Shown: positions 1 through 8,499 of the stretch, piece by piece
Numbering within the stretch: the stretch's first letter is position 1
How the letters are laid out: each line of letters opens with the position of its first letter
NCBI GenBank assembly: GCA_902769525.1
Contig: CACXPG010000016.1
Span: 1 to 39,891 of the forward strand
Reading direction: 5' to 3'
Length of the DNA stretch: 39,891 bases
From: an uncultured Bacteroidia bacterium
GTDB lineage: Bacteria > Bacteroidota > Bacteroidia > Bacteroidales > UBA932
The notes under the pieces: generated by a model
The model's input: only the letters and a program-made list of their open reading frames with translations
Told to the model about the DNA's origin: nothing
Database searches by the model: none
Program-made: the position numbers and the translations under genes

Positions 1-21
1 AATTGTCAGGTAATCACCCAT
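1..21 (-). CDS. Start of a further gene, possibly a csm/cas gene (cut by window edge)
   Basis: An ATG on the minus strand at 21-19 overlaps the end of the csm5 fragment, whose TGA stop is at 16-14. The frame stays open to the window edge and reads MGDYLTI. Overlapping start and stop codons are common inside cas operons, so this may be the next csm or cas gene. Only seven codons are visible, so neither identity nor reality can be decided from this window. Confidence 0.3.
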
Positions 22-942
22 ATTTAACTACGCAGCAGGCGCCCATCTGCATCAAAGTAGCGTTGTATCTGGTGCACTTAAGGATGTGAGGGACGACGCC
101 CTTTCTGACATCATTGTGGTGGCCGTGCTCCTGACGGGCGCGGTTGTTTAATGTCGCATTTATGATCTTAGACACATTATCTACCGCTTCCCTATCGCTG
201 AGGATGCCGTAGGTCACGGTTTTGGACACATAGCCTGTTCCTCCTCCTAGGAAAAAGGTCGTTGAGTTTCCTTTTGTCTTGGGAGCCTTGTCGAACTTGT
301 TCGCAAAGGTAGTCAGATAATTGGTGTTGAAAATCTTGATTGCATTTAAAATATCCGCAGTAGTGTATTTACAGATTCTTGTATCGATAGATATAGGTAT
401 GCGTATAATTACACCGGGTTTAATGGCTTCGCGTAAAACATTCAGAGGTTTCTCGTCTCCGAATGTATTCATGTCGATTTTCTGGCAGACGCACATGTCG
501 TCCCAGGACAGTTCTTCGCTGTCTCCAACCAGAAGTCCTCGCAAAGTATCGTTCTTCTGGTTTCTGAGATTCTTAGAAGGGGATTCGTTTTTTACTGAAT
601 CGAAGAGTTCCTTGTGCATTGATGCTACGTCTATATCTGCATCTTCATTTTTCAAAAATCTGTCTCTGCGCTGAGGGCGCTTTTCGCTTTCCTGCACCTG
701 TTCCCGTATTCTGTAGGCCATTTCTTCTGCCTGATCCCTATTTTCCAGGTAGTATTGCGTCTCCAGAATGGTGCGAAGCATACCCTTAAATCCAGAGCCG
801 GGTATATATGGCATACCTCGCTCATTTCTCACAAAAAGATTAATATCTTTGATACTGTGGAAATTCATATCAGGATCTGCAACACTGACGATCTCCCTGG
901 ACCATGTGCTGTATTCACTTGCCGGAATATGGTTATTGCGCA
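14..942 (-). CDS. csm5: Type III-A CRISPR RAMP protein Csm5, N-terminally truncated
   Basis: Csm5 is a Cas7-like RAMP subunit that caps the crRNA 3' end in the Csm effector complex. About 309 residues remain. Seen here are the glycine-rich RAMP block YIPGSGFKGMLRTIL, a second glycine segment FFLGGGTGYVSKTV, and a C-terminal HILKCTRYNATLMQMG block, all in the order found in Csm5. The N-terminal part, which normally carries the first RAMP motif, is missing. In-frame codons upstream of about 940 belong to the chloride channel gene in another frame, so the ATG at 1036 is not a native start. The nearest internal ATG after the junction is at 868. Base composition appears more AT-rich than its neighbours. 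No other csm gene or repeat array is in the window. Family assignment is firm; whether the truncated gene is expressed is doubtful. Confidence 0.8.
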
Positions 943-1746
943 CAAAGCCCAGCGGGTATAAGGGTTGGCAATGGCCTTCACCTTGTCTTCCGTATACAGG
1001 GTTGTCCTGGTGAAATACAGCGATGCAAAGCCGCATAATATTCCGAACATCACGTAGAACGGAATGTTACCCATTATAAACGGAGAAAGCGTATTGTCAA
1101 ACGCAACCGCGTCTCCCATAAGAAGATAGGTAACCGTAGTGCTGGTAACGCTGCTCAACACCAGTGGAAGGATACTGGTCATTGACATATTGAACATCAG
1201 TATCTCCAGGGTGAAAAGCACTCCAGCCATAGGAGCCTTGAAGATTCCGGCAATGGCACCTGCCGCTCCGCATCCCAGCAGAAGCGTCACGTTCTTGTAT
1301 GTCAGGCCGGCCTTCCTGCCTATGTTTGAACCGATTGCAGCTCCGGTATAGACTATCGGGGCCTCGGCTCCGACAGATCCGCCGAAGCCGATGGTAATGG
1401 CACTTGTGAGTATGGAAGACCAGGTGTTGTGGGGCTTGATCTTGGAGTCGTATCTTGAGATTGCCAGCAGAACCTTGGTAACTCCATGCCCTATATTGTC
1501 TTTAATCAGGTATCTTACAAGCAGGTACGCTATCAGCATACCCACTCCCGGATAAACCAGGTAGAGCCAGCTTGAGGCCGGGGTCTTGAACCATCCCACC
1601 AGAACCCACTGCACCAGATGGATTGCTTCCAGCAGCAAAGTTGCCGCCAGACCGCATCCAAGGCCCACTATAAACGCCAAAAGGAGAACCTCGCGGTTCT
1701 CCGGCATTCTCCTCAGCCAATCTCCGAGTCGTTTACTCAGAGTCAT
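865..1746 (-). CDS. ClC-family chloride channel/antiporter, C-terminally truncated
   Basis: ClC proteins move chloride, often in exchange for protons, across the inner membrane. The recognisable part is about 269 residues from the ATG at 1746 to about 940. It shows successive hydrophobic helices, the anion-site motif GSVGAEAPIV with the gating glutamate, and GAAGAIAGIFKAPMAG. Full-length relatives are considerably longer and often add CBS domains. Here homology stops after a short NPYTRWALC-like segment, and the last 24 codons to the stop at 865 are out-of-frame csm5 sequence. I chose the start at 1746 because upstream in-frame residues are arginine/threonine-rich and lie inside the preceding gene. 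The resulting overlap with that gene is 14 bp. As it stands it would lack several core helices and should be non-functional. Confidence 0.8.
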   Translation of the reverse strand: MTLSKRLGDWLRRMPENREVLLLAFIVGLGCGLAATLLLEAIHLVQWVLVGWFKTPASSWLYLVYPGVGMLIAYLLVRYLIKDNIGHGVTKVLLAISRYDSKIKPHNTWSSILTSAITIGFGGSVGAEAPIVYTGAAIGSNIGRKAGLTYKNVTLLLGCGAAGAIAGIFKAPMAGVLFTLEILMFNMSMTSILPLVLSSVTSTTVTYLLMGDAVAFDNTLSPFIMGNIPFYVMFGILCGFASLYFTRTTLYTEDKVKAIANPYTRWALCAITIFRQVNTAHGPGRSSVLQILI

Positions 1747-2464
1747 CGTCAGAGTCCGACATGTTCTCGGTATTGTCGTCCGGGAAGGTCTCTCCCTCGG
1801 TAGGAATGTCGTCTGAAGAATCGGCATCCGGGAACAGGCTCTTCTGCGCGTCTTCAGCCTTGTCAACGTTAACTACCATCTTAATCAGATAGAGAGCGTC
1901 TTCGGTTTCAAGAGTGATGGCATAGAAAGAGGTTCCGTCTGGCTTGTCAACCTTGAAAAGGTCTGCCATATAGTCTGAATAGCCTTTTGGATATTTCTCC
2001 TTGAAAGCGGCGGCCACATCTTCCTTCATATTGTCATAGCTGACAACCTTGCCAGGCTTTCTGCTTGGGTTAACCCCAACATTCTTAGGCCTCTCGGTAG
2101 TGACGGAAACAGGAGCGGTCCTCTGCATATCCACTGATGAAGGCTTGATTTTTATGCGGTCCAGAGTGGATTCCGGCTGTTTAGGCTCTTTTACATCTAC
2201 CTTCTTCTTAGGCACTTCCACTTTCTTGGCAACAGGCTTCTTTGCTACAGTCTTTTTAACAGTTTCTTTTGCCACAGCTTTCTTAACCGGAGCTTTAGCT
2301 TCCTTCTTAGGAGCAGCTTTCTTTGGAGCTTCCTTCTTGGGATCAGCTTTCTTTGGAGCTTCCTTCTTAGGAGTAGCCTTAGCAGCCTTCACCGGCTGTG
2401 CCTTCTTGGCAACAGTCTTTGAAGTCTCTTTTTTCTGAGTCTTCTTAACAGTAGTCACTTTCAA
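1733..2464 (-). CDS. Lysine/alanine/proline-rich histone H1-like protein with acidic tail
   Basis: I do not recognise a named family. Residues 1 to about 95 are a low-complexity KKEAPKKA-type tail like those of histone H1 or AlgP-type nucleic-acid-binding proteins. About residues 130-200 look globular, with alternating hydrophobic residues. The last 30 residues are very acidic (D, E, S). No signal peptide is visible, so it is probably cytoplasmic, and the basic tail suggests DNA or RNA binding. There is no in-frame ATG: translation must begin at TTG (2464) or GTG (2458), because a TAA lies nine codons upstream. A 30-bp tandem repeat encodes part of the basic tail. It ends 14 bp inside the channel gene, so the two are probably co-transcribed. 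Confidence 0.65.
   Translation of the reverse strand: MKVTTVKKTQKKETSKTVAKKAQPVKAAKATPKKEAPKKADPKKEAPKKAAPKKEAKAPVKKAVAKETVKKTVAKKPVAKKVEVPKKKVDVKEPKQPESTLDRIKIKPSSVDMQRTAPVSVTTERPKNVGVNPSRKPGKVVSYDNMKEDVAAAFKEKYPKGYSDYMADLFKVDKPDGTSFYAITLETEDALYLIKMVVNVDKAEDAQKSLFPDADSSDDIPTEGETFPDDNTENMSDSDDDSE
2298..2378. repeat. 30-bp tandem repeat inside the lysine-rich gene
   Basis: Two full units (2298-2327 and 2328-2357) and a partial third (2358-2378) differ at only a few bases. Each unit starts GCTTCCTTCTT on the plus strand and encodes ten residues of the KKEAPKKA pattern on the minus strand. The in-frame period means copy number can change without breaking the gene. Confidence 0.8.
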
Positions 2465-2536
2465 AAGGTTATTAGGTTGGTAAATGTTTTACAATGCAAT
2501 TATAATCTATTTTTTTGAATCGCAAAACATTTTGAT

Positions 2537-4276
2537 TTATTTCTTGAAGAAATAAGATTTCTGCTGTCTGAGGCGGGAGAGGTTCTTTTCAACGAAAACT
2601 GGCTTGAGAGTTTGCGGGTCAAGGCCGGTATAATACATCACAGAGCTTCGTGTCATAGGAGTTGGAGTGAAGCTCTGGACCTGTTCGGTGAATACTCCCT
2701 TAAGGTTTTTGTTCTCGGACAGAGCCTTCATGTCGGAGAGTCTGCAGCCAGGATGGGAGGAGATGAAATAAGGGACAATCTGCTGCCTGAGGTTCTGCTT
2801 CTTGTTGATTTTCTCGAATTCCCGCCTCATTGTGCAGAACAGCCTGAAGGAAGGCTTGTTCATCAGGTTCAGGATGTGGTCTTCCGTATGCTCCGGAGCC
2901 ACTTTGAAGCGGCCGCTTATATGCTTGGAAATGAGCTCGGTGAAGTATTCCCTTGAAGTGTCGTCAAGGAAGCCGTTTTCATCCATCAGAAGGTCGTATC
3001 TGACACCGCTGCCGATATAGGAGTGGCGGATTCCTTTAATCTTGTCTATATCGCGATAAAGACTGATTAGAGGCCTGTGGGAATGGTCCAGGTTAGGGCA
3101 CATCTTGGGGAAGAGGCAGGTCTTTCTCCTGCATTTTTCGCAGAGAGTCTTGTCCTTGCCGCCCATCCTGTACATATTGGCGGAAGGAGCTCCAACGTCC
3201 GAGAGGTTGCCGGCAAAGCCAGGAATGGTCTTGAGCTGCTCTATTTCCTTGATTATGGAGTCTTTGCTGCGGCTCTGGATGAACTTTCCCTGGTGGGCGG
3301 CAATGGTGCAGAAACTGCAGCCGCCAAAGCATCCCCGGTGGATGGTGATGGAGTTTTTGATCATCTCGAAAGCCGGGATGGGCTTGCCCTTGTACCTTGG
3401 ATGTGGAAGGAAGGTGTACGGAAGGTCATATACGGAGTCCAGTTCCTGCTGGCTAAGTGGCGGGAACGGCTCGTTCACATACACAAATCCGCCCTGGCAA
3501 GGCTCAATCAGACGCTTGGGATTGAGGAGATTCGCCTGTAGTTCAACCTCGTTGAAGTTCTTTATGAAAGCCTTCTTGTCTTTGCAGCATTCCTCGAATG
3601 AAGGAAGGACTGTGGTCTTGGAGTCTTCTTCTGGTTTATCCTCGCTGAAATAAGCGGTCTGGAGAAGTTCTCTCTTTGTTCTGTTTTCCTTGTTGCCGTC
3701 TAAATACCGGGCAATCTGAATGGTACCCTTCTCCCCCATTCCGTAGGTGAGGAAATCCGCTCCGCTTGAGACCAGTACAGAAGGGAGAAGCTTGTCCTGC
3801 CAGAAGTCGTAATGGGTGAATCTTCTCAGCGATGCCTCTATGCCGCCAATTACAACTGGCACATCGGGAAAAAGCTTCTTGAGGATCTGGGTATAGACAT
3901 TTACGGCATAGTCCGGACGGAAACCGGCTGCCCCGTTTGGAGTGTAGGAGTCGTTGCTGCGGAGTCTCTTGAAAGAGGTGTAATGGTTTACCATAGAGTC
4001 CATTGCACCTGAGTTCACACCGAAGAAAAGCCTCGGGCGGCCGAGTTTCTTGAAGTCTCGCAGGTCGTCCCGCCAGTTAGGCTGGGGAACAACCCCAACC
4101 TTGTAGCCTTCCCTTTCCAGAACCCTGGCTATGACGGCCGTTCCGAAGGAAGGATGGTCTATGTAGGCGTCGCCGGAAAAAAGAATGACATCCAGCTGTT
4201 CCCAGCCCAGACGCTTGACCTCGTCTTTTGTCGTGGGCAGGAACTTCGGATGTCCTATTTCCTCCGTCTGGCGCAT
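2537..4276 (-). CDS. YgiQ-family radical SAM protein
   Basis: This is a radical S-adenosylmethionine enzyme of the YgiQ/UPF0313 family, whose substrate is not established. The N-terminal half resembles the family's SGDAYIDHPSFG and GGIEASLRR segments. The iron-sulfur cluster motif CxxxCxxC is at residues 316-323 (RGCFGGCSFC). Later cysteines (CEKCRRKTC and following) are also typical. The protein has 579 residues, shorter than enterobacterial members, which carry a longer C-terminal region. Its ATG directly follows the argS stop codon (TAA then ATG, no gap), so it is almost certainly translated from the same mRNA as argS. Confidence 0.93.
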   Translation of the reverse strand: MRQTEEIGHPKFLPTTKDEVKRLGWEQLDVILFSGDAYIDHPSFGTAVIARVLEREGYKVGVVPQPNWRDDLRDFKKLGRPRLFFGVNSGAMDSMVNHYTSFKRLRSNDSYTPNGAAGFRPDYAVNVYTQILKKLFPDVPVVIGGIEASLRRFTHYDFWQDKLLPSVLVSSGADFLTYGMGEKGTIQIARYLDGNKENRTKRELLQTAYFSEDKPEEDSKTTVLPSFEECCKDKKAFIKNFNEVELQANLLNPKRLIEPCQGGFVYVNEPFPPLSQQELDSVYDLPYTFLPHPRYKGKPIPAFEMIKNSITIHRGCFGGCSFCTIAAHQGKFIQSRSKDSIIKEIEQLKTIPGFAGNLSDVGAPSANMYRMGGKDKTLCEKCRRKTCLFPKMCPNLDHSHRPLISLYRDIDKIKGIRHSYIGSGVRYDLLMDENGFLDDTSREYFTELISKHISGRFKVAPEHTEDHILNLMNKPSFRLFCTMRREFEKINKKQNLRQQIVPYFISSHPGCRLSDMKALSENKNLKGVFTEQVQSFTPTPMTRSSVMYYTGLDPQTLKPVFVEKNLSRLRQQKSYFFKK

Positions 4277-6091
4277 TTACATTCTTTCAGGAAGCTGAAT
4301 TCCAAGTATATCCATTCCCTTGACCAGAGTCTTGGCTATCGCGCTGGCTATGGCCAGCCTCTGGCTTCTTATGCTGCTGTCCTCTTCTCTGAGGATGGAA
4401 TAGTCGTGATAATACTGGTTGAATTCCTTTGCCAGGTCGTAGCAGTAGTTTGCTATCAGGGCAGGGCTCATCGCGTCTCCGGCCTCCTTGACCTTGGTCG
4501 GGAAGGAATTCAGGATCTTCACCAGCTCAATCTCCTTAGGGTTGAACTCCGCTTCTGTTGCCTTGCACTCCAGGCCCTGGCTTTCAGCCCTTCTGAGGAT
4601 GGATTTGATGCGAGCGTGAGTGTACTGGATGAACGGGCCGGTATTGCCGTTGAAATCGATGGATTCCTTAGGGTTGAAGAGCATCTTCTTCCTTGGGTCA
4701 ACCTTGATAATGAAGTACTTAAGCGCGCCAAGGCCTAGCATCTCGAAGAGTTTCTCCTTCTCGGTCTCGTCCATGTCTGCAAGCTTGCCCAGCTCCAGGG
4801 AATTCTCCTTTGCGGTCTCGTACATTGTCTGAAGCAGGTCGTCCGCGTCCACAACAGTGCCTTCACGTGATTTCATCTTGCCCTCAGGCAGTTCCACCAT
4901 TCCGTAAGACATGTGGTAGATGGATTTCGCCCAGTCGAACCCGAGCTTGGATAGTATGAGCTTGAGCACCTGGAAGTGGTAGTTCTGCTCGTCGCCGACC
5001 ACGTAGACCATCTGGTCAAAGTGATAGGTCTTGTATCTTTCCTGTGCAGTTCCTATGTCCTGAGTCATATAGACTGAAGTGCCGTCGCTTCTGAGCAGAA
5101 GCTTCTGGTCCAGGCCGTCGGAAGTGAGGTCGCACCATACGCTGCCGTCTTCGTGCCTTTCAAACACGCCCTTGTCCAAACCTTCCAGCACGGTCTTTTT
5201 GCCGAGCTTGTAGGTATCTGACTCATAGTAGATTATATCAAAGTTAACGCCCAGCCTGTCGTATGTCTGGTCAAAGCCTTCATACACCCAGCCGTTCATC
5301 ATCTTCCACAGATTCACGATTTCAGGGTCCCCCTGCTCCCACCTTCTGAGCATGCTCTGGGCCTCGATCTGGACAGGAGCCTGCTTTTCAGCCTCCTTGG
5401 CTCTAGCCTTCTCCTTGTCAGGATCATCTTCCGGAGTTCCTTTGGCAAGGATTTCTGCGGTCTGCTCCTTGAGTATGTTGTTGAACTTCACGTAGTAGTC
5501 TCCGACAAAGTGGTCACCCTTTGTTCCGGTTGACTGCGGAGTGGCTCCGTCAGCGCACATCAGCCAGGAGAGCATACTCTTGCAGATATGAATGCCTCTA
5601 TCGTTGACTATGTTGGTTTTCACTACATTGTGGCCGTTGGCCTCCATCAGTTTGGAAATGCTCCAGCCCAGAAGGATGTTGCGGATATGGCCAAGGTGAA
5701 GCGGCTTGTTGGTGTTCGGGGAAGAGTATTCCACCATCACCGTCTTTCCGCTCTTTGGAAGCTGTCCGTAGTCCTTCGTGTTGAAAATATCGGTGAACAC
5801 CTCCTGCCAGAATTTCTGGGAGAGCTTGATGTTCAGAAAGCCCTTGACAACGTTGAAAGACTCAATCTCACTGCTGTTGTCTTTAAGATACTGCCCTATC
5901 TGAGAAGCTGTTTCCTCAGGCGACTTGCGGCTTATCCTAAGAAGCGGGAAAGTCACTACTGTAATATCGCCCTCGAATTCCTTTCTGGTAGGCTGCGGCT
6001 GAATCATCTTCTCGTCTGCCTCGACTCCGTACAGAGCCTTGATAGCCTGAGCCACAAGCGGTCTTATGAATATGTCTGGTGTCATTGTCAT
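4277..6091 (-). CDS. argS: Arginyl-tRNA synthetase
   Basis: This enzyme charges tRNA-Arg with arginine in the cytoplasm. It is a class I synthetase of 604 residues, normal for the phylum. The N-terminal additional domain is present, the HIGH motif appears as HLGH at residues 132-135, and the KMSKS-like loop is MKSREGT. The C-terminal anticodon-binding domain contains the typical FIQYTHARI and ILREEDSSIRSQRL segments. Its ATG overlaps the stop of the upstream symporter gene by 4 bp (ATGA), and the next gene starts right after its own stop. An ATG two codons later is an equally possible start. Confidence 0.97.
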   Translation of the reverse strand: MTMTPDIFIRPLVAQAIKALYGVEADEKMIQPQPTRKEFEGDITVVTFPLLRISRKSPEETASQIGQYLKDNSSEIESFNVVKGFLNIKLSQKFWQEVFTDIFNTKDYGQLPKSGKTVMVEYSSPNTNKPLHLGHIRNILLGWSISKLMEANGHNVVKTNIVNDRGIHICKSMLSWLMCADGATPQSTGTKGDHFVGDYYVKFNNILKEQTAEILAKGTPEDDPDKEKARAKEAEKQAPVQIEAQSMLRRWEQGDPEIVNLWKMMNGWVYEGFDQTYDRLGVNFDIIYYESDTYKLGKKTVLEGLDKGVFERHEDGSVWCDLTSDGLDQKLLLRSDGTSVYMTQDIGTAQERYKTYHFDQMVYVVGDEQNYHFQVLKLILSKLGFDWAKSIYHMSYGMVELPEGKMKSREGTVVDADDLLQTMYETAKENSLELGKLADMDETEKEKLFEMLGLGALKYFIIKVDPRKKMLFNPKESIDFNGNTGPFIQYTHARIKSILRRAESQGLECKATEAEFNPKEIELVKILNSFPTKVKEAGDAMSPALIANYCYDLAKEFNQYYHDYSILREEDSSIRSQRLAIASAIAKTLVKGMDILGIQLPERM

Positions 6092-7482
6092 TTCTTTTTG
6101 AAATACTCCCTTGCTGCTTTCTTGACCCTCGGACTAAGCGACAGGAGGGTGAACATCGTGGCGCAGGCCATCAGAAGGTAAGCCAGGTCTATAACGGCCA
6201 CAGCCAGCTTCAGAGGAATCATGGCGCACACGATGAGCATCGCCAGGAAGAAGTAATTGTAGTATTTGCCGTATTTGGTGCCGAACAGGTAGCTCGTGCA
6301 CTTCATTCCGTAGTAAGAGTAGGAGAACATCGTGGAGAAGGCGAAGAAGAATACCATCACCATAAGAAGATATCCTCCGAGCCTTCCGTAGTTTACAGAC
6401 GCGCTGAATGCGTTCAGGGCAATTTCGAGACCTTTGACGTCTGAGCCTGCGGCAGGTATTACATATCCCCCGGAAGCCGATGCTATCAGAATTGCCACGG
6501 CGGTTAAAGTACACACGATTCCGGAATCGCAGAAAGGTCCGAGCATCGCTACAAGCCCCTCTCTCACAGGCTCGTTATTCTTGGAAGCGCCGTGCATCAT
6601 GCTGGCTGTTCCCACACCGGCCTCATTCACCAGAGTAGCTCTTCTGGCACCGATGGTCGCTACCATGAAGAACGATCCTATAGCTCCGCCGGCTCCTGCC
6701 TTGAAGCTGAATGCACCCCTGAAAATATCGCCGAAGACCTGAGGAACCACAGAAAGGTTGGTCAGGATGATATATGCCACAAGAATAAAGTAAAGGCCCA
6801 CCATCAGCGGCACTATCTTGGAGGATATTTTTGCAATTCTCTTGATTCCTCCCAGGATTACCGGAGCCACAACAGCCACTATGCAGCAGCCGATTATGAA
6901 CTTGACAAGCAGAGTGTCAGGTATTCCGGCCGGCTTGGTGAAGATGGTAATCACAGCCTCGGTGAACTGGTTTGCCTGCATAATGCAGAGCGTGCCTATC
7001 AAACCTACAACTGAAAAGAATACAGCCAGCGGCTTCCATTTCTTTCCAAGGCCTTCGGTAATCATGTACATAGGTCCGCCCTGGACTTCTCCCCTGTCGT
7101 CTTTTCCCTTGTACATTATGGCCAGGGTCCCTTCAAAGAACTTGGTGGCCATACCCACAATGGCGCTCACCCACATCCAGAAAATAGCTCCCGGACCTCC
7201 GAGCATCAGAGCTATGGCCACTCCGGCGATGCTGCCCATTCCCACTGTTGCGGCAATGGCGCCCATAAGAGCCTGGAAGGAGCTGATCTGGCCCGGAGAG
7301 TCGTCTTTCTTGCCCAGAGACTTGACGGCCTTTCCAAAGTACCTGATAGGGACAAAACCTGAGTAGAACAAAAAGAAGAGGCCGCCCCCTATCAGAAGCA
7401 CAAACTCCGGATAGGTGCAAAGCATATCGCTGAACTTTATGAAAGCCTGCGATACTCCCTCAAAAGACAGTAAGTTAAACAT
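6088..7482 (-). CDS. Sodium:alanine (AGCS) symporter family protein
   Basis: This is an inner-membrane transporter expected to take up alanine or glycine with sodium ions. The 464 residues contain about ten or more hydrophobic segments. Family signatures seen are GAIAATVGMGSIAGVA, VQGGPMYMI, and TLVNEAGVGTASMMHG near the middle. Length matches the AGCS family. It lies 21 bp downstream of rpoD and overlaps argS by 4 bp, so the three genes probably share a transcript. The exact substrate cannot be read from sequence. Confidence 0.92.
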   Translation of the reverse strand: MFNLLSFEGVSQAFIKFSDMLCTYPEFVLLIGGGLFFLFYSGFVPIRYFGKAVKSLGKKDDSPGQISSFQALMGAIAATVGMGSIAGVAIALMLGGPGAIFWMWVSAIVGMATKFFEGTLAIMYKGKDDRGEVQGGPMYMITEGLGKKWKPLAVFFSVVGLIGTLCIMQANQFTEAVITIFTKPAGIPDTLLVKFIIGCCIVAVVAPVILGGIKRIAKISSKIVPLMVGLYFILVAYIILTNLSVVPQVFGDIFRGAFSFKAGAGGAIGSFFMVATIGARRATLVNEAGVGTASMMHGASKNNEPVREGLVAMLGPFCDSGIVCTLTAVAILIASASGGYVIPAAGSDVKGLEIALNAFSASVNYGRLGGYLLMVMVFFFAFSTMFSYSYYGMKCTSYLFGTKYGKYYNYFFLAMLIVCAMIPLKLAVAVIDLAYLLMACATMFTLLSLSPRVKKAAREYFKKK

Positions 7483-7503
7483 ATCAAGCTAAGTTTCTGA
7501 ATG

Positions 7504-8364
7504 TTAGCCCAGATAATTCATCAGAAGTTTCTTTCTTCCGGAAGACTTGAGGCGGCGGATTGCCTTCTCCTTTATCTGCCTTACTCTCTCGCGGGTAAGG
7601 TTGAATGTCTCGCCGATTTCCTCAAGGGTCTTCTCCTGGCATCCGATGCCAAAGAAGTACTTTATGATATTCCTCTCTCTTTCTGTAAGGGTGGAAAGGG
7701 CTCTTTCTATCTCCATCTTCAGCGATTCGTTGATCAGGCCGCGGTCGGCGGAAGGTGAATCGTTGTTAGGAAGCACGTCCAGAAGGCTGTTGTCCTCGCC
7801 CTCCACGAACGGAGCGTCAATAGAGATATGACGGCCGGACACTCTCTGTGTATCAGCCACTTTCTCTTTTGAGGTCTCGAGCAGTTCGGCTACTTCGTCT
7901 GGTGATGGCTGCCTCTCGTGCTCCTGCTCGAACTTGTTGATTATCTTGTTGATCTTGTTCAGGGCACCTACCTGGTTGAGCGGAAGCCTTACTATTCTTG
8001 ACTGCTCTGCCAGTGCCTGGAGAATGGACTGGCGGATCCACCACACTGCGTATGAAATGAATTTGAATCCTCTTGTTTCGTCAAACTTTTCGGCTGCCTT
8101 TATAAGTCCCAGATTTCCTTCGTTGATAAGGTCTGGAAGGCTGAGACCCTGATTCTGGTACTGCTTTGCCACTGATACCACAAATCTCAGGTTTGCCTTT
8201 GTCAGTTTTTCCAGGGCGGCCTGGTCTCCTTTCTTGATTCTCTGGGCGAGTTCTACCTCGTCTTCAATCGTGATTCTCTCTTCCCTTCCGATTTCCTGAA
8301 GATACTTGTCCAGCGAAGCGCTTTCTCGGTTCGTGATGGACTTTGTGATTTTTAGCTGTCTCAT
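7504..8364 (-). CDS. rpoD: Primary RNA polymerase sigma factor (Bacteroidota type)
   Basis: This is the housekeeping sigma-70 factor that directs RNA polymerase to TAnnTTTG promoters. It is 286 residues long and lacks region 1.1, as is known for the Bacteroidota primary sigma. Region 1.2 starts near residue 15 ([10 protein letters not shown]). Region 2 contains [16 protein letters not shown] and [13 protein letters not shown]. Region 3 follows, and region 4 carries the helix-turn-helix [19 protein letters not shown] near the C-terminus. It is divergent from the gene at 8500, with a 135-bp shared gap. I could not find a clear TAnnTTTG element for rpoD itself. Confidence 0.96.
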   Translation of the reverse strand: MRQLKITKSITNRESASLDKYLQEIGREERITIEDEVELAQRIKKGDQAALEKLTKANLRFVVSVAKQYQNQGLSLPDLINEGNLGLIKAAEKFDETRGFKFISYAVWWIRQSILQALAEQSRIVRLPLNQVGALNKINKIINKFEQEHERQPSPDEVAELLETSKEKVADTQRVSGRHISIDAPFVEGEDNSLLDVLPNNDSPSADRGLINESLKMEIERALSTLTERERNIIKYFFGIGCQEKTLEEIGETFNLTRERVRQIKEKAIRRLKSSGRKKLLMNYLG

Positions 8365-8454
8365 CTATTATTAAGTCTTGATAATATTCAAACAATCAAA
8401 AAGTGTTGCAAGAATTATACGAATGCCGGCATATCTTAGTTACAAGTTATTTTG

Positions 8455-8462
8455 TAAATTTG
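8455..8462 (+). promoter_or_regulatory. -7 element TAAATTTG for the gene at 8500
   Basis: The sequence fits the Bacteroidota consensus TAnnTTTG exactly and ends 37 bp before the ATG. No good TTTG -33 element is seen about 20 bp upstream. Confidence 0.6.
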
Positions 8463-8499
8463 AGAGTTCAAGAAAGCTTTTGAATCACAACTCGACACA

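Noticed and set aside
943..1036. ATG at 1036 as the native start of csm5
   Set aside because: Codons between 1036 and about 943 are chloride-channel sequence read in another frame, not Csm5-like.
2049..2438. Plus-strand open frame of 129 codons opposite the lysine-rich gene
   Set aside because: It is the complement of the repetitive lysine/alanine region, with low-complexity phenylalanine/leucine-rich translation and no promoter. It is a shadow frame.
8408..8425. TATAAT-like sequence upstream of rpoD as a promoter
   Set aside because: The Bacteroidota primary sigma uses TAnnTTTG, and no matching element with suitable spacing was found here. AT-rich chance matches are expected.
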